NCBI GenBank assembly: GCA_035551475.1
Contig: DASZMX010000107.1
Location: 1-64,000 of the forward strand
Direction: 5' to 3'
DNA: 64,000 nt
Source of the DNA: DASZMX01 sp035551475
GTDB taxonomy: Bacteria; Verrucomicrobiota; Verrucomicrobiia; Limisphaerales; Palsa-1400
Part shown: piece by piece, positions 58,537-64,000 of the stretch
Numbering within the stretch: position 1 is the stretch's first letter
How the letters are laid out: every line of letters begins with the position of its first letter
Made by a program: the position numbers and the translations under genes
The notes under the pieces: model-generated
What the model saw: the letters and a program-made list of their open reading frames with translations, nothing else
Database searches by the model: none
What the model was told of the DNA's origin: nothing

Positions 58537-59609
58537 TACACGCCTTCGACGATGGTTTTTTCCATCGCGCCGAAGGGGCGGACTTCCGCCACGCCGTCCC
58601 AGGCGTAAGGAGCGCGCGGTTCGCGGCGGATCGCCTCGTCGCGCTCCAGGAAGCGCGGCATGAAGAATTCACGGGTCAGCGTTGTTAATTCGACGCGGCC
58701 CCATTGGCCGTAATCCACCACGCGGTTGGTGTCCTTAGGATCCACCACGCGCAACACGGCTCGCGGCTGCGGCGCATAATAGGTGATCGAGAATTTGTCC
58801 TCCGGCCGCAGCGGCACGCTGGCCGCCAGGCCCATCAGCGTGTTGCCATAGGTCGGATAAAAACCAATGCGGTTTTCCAAAACCTCCTCGACGATGTAGC
58901 GGACATATTGCGGCGCCATGGTGGTCCCGCCGCAAAACACCCCGCGAATGCCGCTTCCGTAAAGATCGATTTTCTCGCCCAGCGCCTCGAGCAATTTCGG
59001 CGTGGTGAAGAGGCCCCCCACCTTGCGGTTTTTCAGAATGGTGATGGCTTGATCGACGACGTGGTCCATGTAGGCGCGGGCCACTTCAAATTGCTTCGCC
59101 GCCAAAATCTTTTTGACAAAACGCGGGTCGAGATCGATGAAATAACACGAGCTGCCGCGAAAGTTCGCCAGATGCTCGATGGCCAGGCGCAACCGGCGCG
59201 GGCCGGTGGGCCCCACCATCAGCCAGGCCACGCCGCGCGGAAAATGTTCGTCGGAAATCTTCCCCGAGAATTCCTCGTAATCCGTCTTGTAATCATCCCA
59301 GCCAATGCGCTGCTTGGGCATGCCGGTCGTGCCGCCGGTCTCGAAAATATTAAACGGCCGCCCCTGAAACTTTTTCGGGACCCACACTTCCGGCTGCAAA
59401 TCCCGGAGCCATTCGTCTTGAAAGTGGGGAAAGCGTTGCAGGCAGCCGGCGCATTTCACTTCGGCCGCCGGGTTCCAGCCCGCTTTACGGGCCCATTCGA
59501 GCCAGAAAGGGGAGCCGGTTTCGGGGGAAAAATGCCATTGCACGATGTCGCGAACATGCGCGTCGAGTTTGTCTTGCGCGGCTTTGACGGCGGCTGGGTC
59601 AGCACTCAT
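58533..59609 (-). CDS. Short phenylacetate-CoA-ligase-like adenylate-forming enzyme
   Basis: A 358-residue member of the PaaK/acyl-adenylate superfamily. The ATP-binding loop is IFETGGTTGMPKQR near 88-101, then LMVGPTGPRR, GGLFTTPKLLEALG, GVFCGGTTMAP, GFYPTYGNTLMG and WGRVELTTLTREFFMPR. It is shorter than PaaK (about 430) and lacks most of the C-terminal lid that performs the thioester step, so it might only form acyl adenylates. Next to an SSS symporter (four bases) that could import the carboxylate. Substrate unknown. Confidence 0.75.
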   Translation of the reverse strand: MSADPAAVKAAQDKLDAHVRDIVQWHFSPETGSPFWLEWARKAGWNPAAEVKCAGCLQRFPHFQDEWLRDLQPEVWVPKKFQGRPFNIFETGGTTGMPKQRIGWDDYKTDYEEFSGKISDEHFPRGVAWLMVGPTGPRRLRLAIEHLANFRGSSCYFIDLDPRFVKKILAAKQFEVARAYMDHVVDQAITILKNRKVGGLFTTPKLLEALGEKIDLYGSGIRGVFCGGTTMAPQYVRYIVEEVLENRIGFYPTYGNTLMGLAASVPLRPEDKFSITYYAPQPRAVLRVVDPKDTNRVVDYGQWGRVELTTLTREFFMPRFLERDEAIRREPRAPYAWDGVAEVRPFGAMEKTIVEGVY

Positions 59610-59613
59610 AAAA

Positions 59614-61173
59614 TCAAATTCCCGCCGGCGCCGCCCCGAAATATTTGTCCACGGTGGCGCGGCTCGGCGGAGGGGTCAGGACGGAAAAAACAATCATGAT
59701 CAGCGCCGACCCGAGCACCATCGGGACGACGGGCAGGTAGCCATGCACCAGGACATTGGCGGAATTGCGCTCCAGCAGATGGCCCCACGACTCGAAAATC
59801 ACCATGGCCGGCTGGCCCGGCTTGGGCGCGGTGGCTTCCGTCAGGCGTTGCAAATACCAGCTGCCAAAGAGCGTCGCGGCCACCCATAAGGTTGAGGCCA
59901 GCGCGCCCCATTTGGTGCTGCGCCGCCAGAAAAGCGCCGCGACCATGACCGGGGCCATCGCGGCAAACCCGGAAAAAGCAAAGCGCACCGCCAATTCAAA
60001 TATGCTGCTTGTCGAGATGAGGGCGATCCAATACGCAATGGCGGTAATCACCAAAATAAAAACGCGCGCCAGGATGACGCTGCCTTTTTCGCCAAATCTT
60101 TCTTTGCCCCCGTAATGCACGAAAATATCCTTGGTGAACATCGTGCTTGCTCCCAGCACTTGATGCGTGTCCGATCCCATGACGGCCGAAATAATCCCCG
60201 CGCCGAGCAAACCCGCGAGCCACGCTGGCGCATAGGTCGTGAGCATGTGCAAAAGCACGCCGTCCGCCTCCGCGGGCTTCAAATCGGGCAAGGCGGCGTG
60301 GCCCAGCACTCCGAGGAAAACGCAGGGCAGCCAGATCGCCATGATCGCCAGCGGATAGAGAATCACCGTGCGCTTGAACGCCGTCACTTTGCGCGCGGAA
60401 AAACACATGATCGCCATGTGCGGAAACATGATGGAAGAAAGCGGGATGAGCGTGTAACTCCAAAAATATTCCGGCGACATTTTTTCACGAGTCAGCAGGA
60501 ATCTTGTCTTATCATTGGCCGCGATTTTGTTGATGTAATCGCTGAATCCCCCCGGCAGCGCGCTGCTGATGACCATCAGGGCCACGGCGCCAAAGCAGAG
60601 AAACATGATTGTTTGCAGCACGTTCACCCAGACTGTGCCCCGCATGCCGCCCAGGAAAACATTGAGCGTCACCACCAGCCCGACAATTGCGCAGCCCAAC
60701 GGATACGAAATCATCCCGCCGCTGATGTCCCGCAACACGGTGCCGCCGCCCATGAGGCTGACAATCATATAGGGCAGCAGCATGCAAATCGTCAGGATGA
60801 AAATCAGCGTGCCGATGTGGCTGCATTCCCAGCGGTCACGAAAAAACGAGACTTGTGTTTGATGCCCAAATTTTTTGCCGATCGACCACAGACGCGTGCC
60901 AATGAAAAAGATTGTCAGCGGAATCACCAGCGCGGAGGAGGAAGCCATCAAACCGAAAATGCCAATGCCCTGGCGAAAGGCCTGGCCGGAACTGCCCAGG
61001 ATGGCGAAGGCGGTCATGTTGGTGGCGAAGATCGACAGGAAGAAAAACATCGAGCCGATCGAGCGGCTGGCCAGGAAAAAATCCTCCGTGTTTTCGCGTC
61101 CGCGCCGAAACGCGACGCTGCCAATCACGGCGATGACCGCCAGGTAAATGAGAACGACAACGACGGGAATCAT
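59614..61173 (-). CDS. Sodium:solute symporter (SSS family)
   Basis: A 519-residue protein with about 13 membrane helices. Typical family blocks are ENTEDFFLASRSIGSMFFFLSIFATNMTAFAILGSSG near the N-terminus, GGGTVLRDISGGMI, LNVFLGGMRGTVWVNVLQTIMFL, and AGIISAVMGSDTHQVLGASTMFTKD (helix 8/9 region). It would import an organic acid, amino acid or vitamin with sodium. It overlaps its DUF3311 partner gene by four bases and lies four bases from the acyl ligase, suggesting one operon. Confidence 0.9.
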   Translation of the reverse strand: MIPVVVVLIYLAVIAVIGSVAFRRGRENTEDFFLASRSIGSMFFFLSIFATNMTAFAILGSSGQAFRQGIGIFGLMASSSALVIPLTIFFIGTRLWSIGKKFGHQTQVSFFRDRWECSHIGTLIFILTICMLLPYMIVSLMGGGTVLRDISGGMISYPLGCAIVGLVVTLNVFLGGMRGTVWVNVLQTIMFLCFGAVALMVISSALPGGFSDYINKIAANDKTRFLLTREKMSPEYFWSYTLIPLSSIMFPHMAIMCFSARKVTAFKRTVILYPLAIMAIWLPCVFLGVLGHAALPDLKPAEADGVLLHMLTTYAPAWLAGLLGAGIISAVMGSDTHQVLGASTMFTKDIFVHYGGKERFGEKGSVILARVFILVITAIAYWIALISTSSIFELAVRFAFSGFAAMAPVMVAALFWRRSTKWGALASTLWVAATLFGSWYLQRLTEATAPKPGQPAMVIFESWGHLLERNSANVLVHGYLPVVPMVLGSALIMIVFSVLTPPPSRATVDKYFGAAPAGI

Positions 61174-61400
61174 GGTTTCGGTTTGGTGGCGGGCGTTTCA
61201 GGCTCTTCCAAATGGGCCGGCCACGCCGTTTTCACGAGAATAGCCATGAGTATCGCGGCCACGACGGTATAAGCAGCGTGATAAGCCAGGCCAATGGGCA
61301 GAAAGCCAAGAATCAGCGGATCGCTTTTGCGCCAGTTCCAGATGTCCTGATGCACGGCGTAAACGGCCGCAATCAGGAGAAAGAGCAATAATTTTTTCAT
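61170..61400 (-). CDS. DUF3311-type small membrane subunit of the symporter
   Basis: A 76-residue protein with two helices (LLLFLLIAAVYAVHQDIWNW and GLAYHAAYTVVAAILMAILV) and a Pro-rich tail. DUF3311 proteins regularly precede SSS symporter genes, as YhdT precedes PanF. Its gene overlaps that of the symporter by four bases, which strongly supports the pairing. It is likely needed for stability or function of the transporter. Confidence 0.8.
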   Translation of the reverse strand: MKKLLLFLLIAAVYAVHQDIWNWRKSDPLILGFLPIGLAYHAAYTVVAAILMAILVKTAWPAHLEEPETPATKPKP

Positions 61401-61422
61401 AAGCGCGACCCGTGCGGCAGGA

Positions 61423-63090
61423 TCAATGGGGCAATTCCAAATTAACCTTCGGCGCCTGGTCCGATTGCGCGCCGTTTTTCAGCGGGTTGCGAAACGCGAA
61501 CAGGTTGGCATTGGAATGCACATACAGCACGCCGTTGGCGACGACGGGCGTCGAGTAAACCGGCGCTCCCAGATTGGTGACGCTGATGAGTTTTTTCTCC
61601 TTGCTGGCGGCGAAGACATAAAAGTCGCCGTCTTCATCGCCGCAATAAACCTTGCCGTCCGCCACCAGCGTGGAGCCCCACATGTGCGCCTTCAAATCCT
61701 GCACCCAATAGACCTGGCCGCTCTCGGCGTCGAGGCAATGCAGAAAACCCGAGAAATCGCCGATGAAAAGCAGCCCGTCCGGCGTGATGGAAACGGTGGA
61801 AAGGCTGCGATGAATCTTGTCGTAGTTCCACAGCTTGGCGGTCTTGGTGACGTCGCCGGTCTTGGTCGCGTCAATACAGGTCAGGTTGCCGACGCCTTCG
61901 CCGTGTTCCGGGTCCTGGCCGACGGCGACGTAAATGCGGTTCTTCCAGAACACCGGCGTGGCGTTGATCTCGCTGGGGCCGTCCGGCGCGGGATATTTAT
62001 GCGCGGCGTCGGTGGCGCGGCGCTCGGGCGGATTGCAATCAAACCACCAGACTTTTTTGAGGTAATCGGTGTCGGTGTCCTCGGTGCGATTGATGGGCGC
62101 GCCGGGAACCACGGGCACGATGGGCGAGCCGTCGCCTTTTTTGGGCGCCGCGTCAAACGCATAGCAAACGCCGTCGCCGCCGCCGAAGAAGATCAATTGA
62201 CGGCCATTCACGACCCCCGTCGAGGGAGAGCTCCATTGCCCGTGGAAAATGCGAGGCCCAATCCCGGCGTTGTCCTCCGCCGCCAGTTTGCCGGTGATCT
62301 TGTTGATCGCAATCAGGCTCGGTGAATTCGGCGAGGGAATATTCACATGCGTCCAATCCTGGCCGTTGGACGTGCAGGCGTAAATCAAATCGCCCACGAT
62401 GAGCAGCGAACAATTGGACGCGTTGTGCGGGAACACGCCCAACTCATCCATCATATCGTATTTCCAGATGATGTCGGCGTCGTGCGGCCCGATTTTCGCC
62501 ACGGGATTGCCCGGGCCGGCGACATATTGGGCTTCATCCTTGAACGGCCCGTCATTGCCGTTCGCCATGCCTTCCGCGTCGAGGCAGATCACTTCGCAAC
62601 GGCTCGTGACAAGATAGACGCGGTTTCCCTCCACGTTGGGCGAGGAGAGCAGGCCGAGGTTTTCCCAATCGTTGACCTTGCCGGACGCCAATTTCGGCAC
62701 CACGAGCTGCCAGAGAAATTGGCCGGTCTTTTCGTCGAAACACATGAGAATGCTGCGATCCCCCTGATGCTGCGGGTCGCGCGGGTTTTCATTGTTGGTC
62801 CCGACATACACCTTGCCGTTGGCCACCACGACGTTGCCATAACTTTGCGAGCCAACTTTGGAAATCCATTTGGCGGCCGGCAGCTTGCTCGGGTCAATAT
62901 CTTCGCTGCCGGGCTTCAAATCGACGTGGCCGTTGGTGGAGGCGGCGAAATGATCGGGCAGCCCCTTTTCCGTGGAATACATATTGCGCCCTGGATCATT
63001 GCCGCCCCAGCGCGGCCAATCCGTAGCGGAGGCGAGACACGTGCCCGCGGCAAGCGCGGCGACGGTGGCTATGCGAAAATTTGATTTCAT
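61423..63090 (-). CDS. Exported PQQ-like beta-propeller protein
   Basis: A 555-residue protein with a signal peptide (RIATVAALAAGTCLASA). The mature part begins DWPRWGGNDPGRNMYS, typical of PQQ-binding-like propellers, and repeats of the form GNVVVANGKVYVGTN, LLSSPNVEGNRVYLVT, ATPVFWKNRIYVAVG, STVSITPDGLLFIGD and STPVVANGVLYVHS make up the blades. A catalytic PQQ site (Cys-Cys disulfide, Asp) as in alcohol dehydrogenase is not apparent, so a binding or scaffold role is more likely. ATG at 63090 directly starts the signal peptide. It follows eight bases after a related gene. Confidence 0.85.
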   Translation of the reverse strand: MKSNFRIATVAALAAGTCLASATDWPRWGGNDPGRNMYSTEKGLPDHFAASTNGHVDLKPGSEDIDPSKLPAAKWISKVGSQSYGNVVVANGKVYVGTNNENPRDPQHQGDRSILMCFDEKTGQFLWQLVVPKLASGKVNDWENLGLLSSPNVEGNRVYLVTSRCEVICLDAEGMANGNDGPFKDEAQYVAGPGNPVAKIGPHDADIIWKYDMMDELGVFPHNASNCSLLIVGDLIYACTSNGQDWTHVNIPSPNSPSLIAINKITGKLAAEDNAGIGPRIFHGQWSSPSTGVVNGRQLIFFGGGDGVCYAFDAAPKKGDGSPIVPVVPGAPINRTEDTDTDYLKKVWWFDCNPPERRATDAAHKYPAPDGPSEINATPVFWKNRIYVAVGQDPEHGEGVGNLTCIDATKTGDVTKTAKLWNYDKIHRSLSTVSITPDGLLFIGDFSGFLHCLDAESGQVYWVQDLKAHMWGSTLVADGKVYCGDEDGDFYVFAASKEKKLISVTNLGAPVYSTPVVANGVLYVHSNANLFAFRNPLKNGAQSDQAPKVNLELPH

Positions 63091-63097
63091 AAGCAAA

Positions 63098-64000
63098 TTA
63101 ATTGGAGGCCACGGAAATGTTGTCGATGTAAATGCGCTGTCCCTGGGCGGAGAAGCCAAAGAGGCCGGGGCATCCGCTGGTTTCGGCATGATGCACGGGC
63201 AACTCATTCAGCCACGCGGCGGGTTCGGCTTCGCCGATTTTCCAGGCTTTGCCGCGAATAACGCCAGAGCCGTCGGCGGCCACATCGACGCGCGCCTTGA
63301 GGCGATACCACGTATTAGGCTTCCAGGAGAATGGCGCCGCCTGGCGCAATAATTCCTGGTTGGAGCTGATCTGCAGGACTTGTTCATTGCCTTTCAATTC
63401 GATCAGGTAATGTTGGTTGATCACGCCCACCTCGGACATTTTGCGTTTGTTGCCGTCGCTCATCACGTCGGCCTCGATGGTGTAATTCTTCAAATCCGGT
63501 GTGCCCATGAACACCGTGGCGCGCTGAAAGAACGGATTGTCAATCGTCTTGACCAGGCATTTGTTGGTGTCGCGATCGCGCACTTCAAATTTGAAGCGCG
63601 CGCCGATCCAGGGCAGAGGCGGATAAGCAAACTTCGTGGGAGGCTCGACCTGGTTGGTGGTGACCTCGGTCAAATTCGCGCTTTCAAAATCCTGGCGCAA
63701 CGGCAGGCCCGGCAAAATGCGCCCGCGAATGTAGCCTTTCAGCCCATCGACCGTCGCTTCAAAAGCGCCCGCCGACGGAACCTTGTCCGGCGCGGCCGTG
63801 AGCTGCCCTTCATCGTTGAAGCTGGCTTTCAGGGCGGCTTTGACTTTCGCCGTCGGCGGCACGTAGGACGCCCAATGGACCGACTTGGCGTCCGTGATTT
63901 CTTTCACCGTCAAACCATTGGTGTCCAGCTCGCGAATTCGAAAGGAAACCGAGGCGCCCGGCTGCAACAGTAATTCCGAAGGAATGATTTGCAGTTTGGC
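63098..64000 (-). CDS. C-terminal part of a large PQQ-propeller type secreted protein
   Basis: The frame is open to the window edge, so only the last 300 residues are seen. They contain a linker with LLLQPGASVSFRIRELDTNG, ATVDGLKGYIRGRILPGLPLRQDFE, and a concanavalin-like domain: MGTPDLKNYTIEADVMSDG, GVINQHYLIELKGNEQVLQIS, PNTWYRLKARVDV, IRGKAWKIGEAEPAAW and IYIDNISV. This composition is common at the end of PQQ-binding-like proteins in Verrucomicrobiota. The missing front would hold the propeller; this is inference. It is in tandem with the next gene downstream. Confidence 0.75.
   Translation of the reverse strand, partial: AKLQIIPSELLLQPGASVSFRIRELDTNGLTVKEITDAKSVHWASYVPPTAKVKAALKASFNDEGQLTAAPDKVPSAGAFEATVDGLKGYIRGRILPGLPLRQDFESANLTEVTTNQVEPPTKFAYPPLPWIGARFKFEVRDRDTNKCLVKTIDNPFFQRATVFMGTPDLKNYTIEADVMSDGNKRKMSEVGVINQHYLIELKGNEQVLQISSNQELLRQAAPFSWKPNTWYRLKARVDVAADGSGVIRGKAWKIGEAEPAAWLNELPVHHAETSGCPGLFGFSAQGQRIYIDNISVASN

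Noticed and set aside
1..64000. tRNA, rRNA, transposase, integrase or phage genes
   Set aside because: I looked for these in gaps and frames and found none; gaps are short and no characteristic proteins appear.

Overview
This 64 kb window is GC-rich and densely packed with genes. It is most likely from the chromosome of a free-living Verrucomicrobiota bacterium of the Pedosphaera/Limisphaera type. That placement is inferred from gene content: seven-repeat GloVer-type secreted proteins, PQQ-propeller proteins ending in concanavalin-like domains, an SSS symporter paired with a DUF3311 subunit, a very large FtsX permease, and many GTG/TTG starts. I did not do a phylogenetic analysis. I see no rRNA, tRNA, CRISPR array, insertion sequence or phage module.

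Layout. 0.0-4.3 kb: the 3' end of trmD, rplS, then on the minus strand GluQ-RS, a RmlD-like reductase, N-carbamoylputrescine amidase and a Ser/Thr kinase. 4.4-7.3 kb: two tandem secreted GloVer repeat proteins, divergent from a YlbF-like protein across a spacer with a 21-bp palindrome. 7.8-14.7 kb: peptide transporter, EcsC protein, ApaG, glycogen branching enzyme, an unusual ClpX-like ATPase and Dtd. 14.7-15.5 kb: ClpS with a DUF2017-like partner. 15.6-22.8 kb: exported two-repeat protein, SCO-like protein, NYN nuclease-like protein, vWA-like membrane protein, HisC, a DCC/lipase-maturation-factor fusion and an exported unknown. 22.9-27.3 kb: TolC-MFS-NadC-BirA. 27.3-30.0 kb: a polyprenyl-phosphate-type glycosyltransferase with LarC and LarB (nickel pincer cofactor).

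30.1-39.7 kb is the most distinctive region: a tightly packed nine-gene minus-strand operon. It encodes a glycosyltransferase, a methyltransferase, a HAD-kinase fusion, a two-subunit transketolase, a zinc alcohol dehydrogenase, a reverse-order HldE-like nucleotidyltransferase/sugar kinase and two epimerase/dehydratases. I read it as a nucleotide-sugar and glycan-decoration pathway that uses a transketolase C2 transfer; the product is unknown.

39.9-49.9 kb: a small membrane protein, MiaE, an M48 protease, an M3 peptidase, a small Cys-rich membrane protein, Hsp20, Lon, a LolA-like exported protein, a TPR membrane protein and a lipoprotein. 50.1-58.5 kb: an FtsX-family permease, a secreted LamG-like protein, a DsrE pair, a cNMP-gated histidine kinase, MutL and a LuxR-type response regulator. 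58.5-64.0 kb (minus strand): an acyl-adenylate ligase, the SSS symporter with its DUF3311 partner, and two PQQ-propeller proteins, the last cut by the window edge.

Genome compaction is extreme. Within operons, ATGA-type overlaps are common. Four convergent gene pairs share exactly four bases, so their stop codons interlock, which leaves no room for conventional intrinsic terminators.
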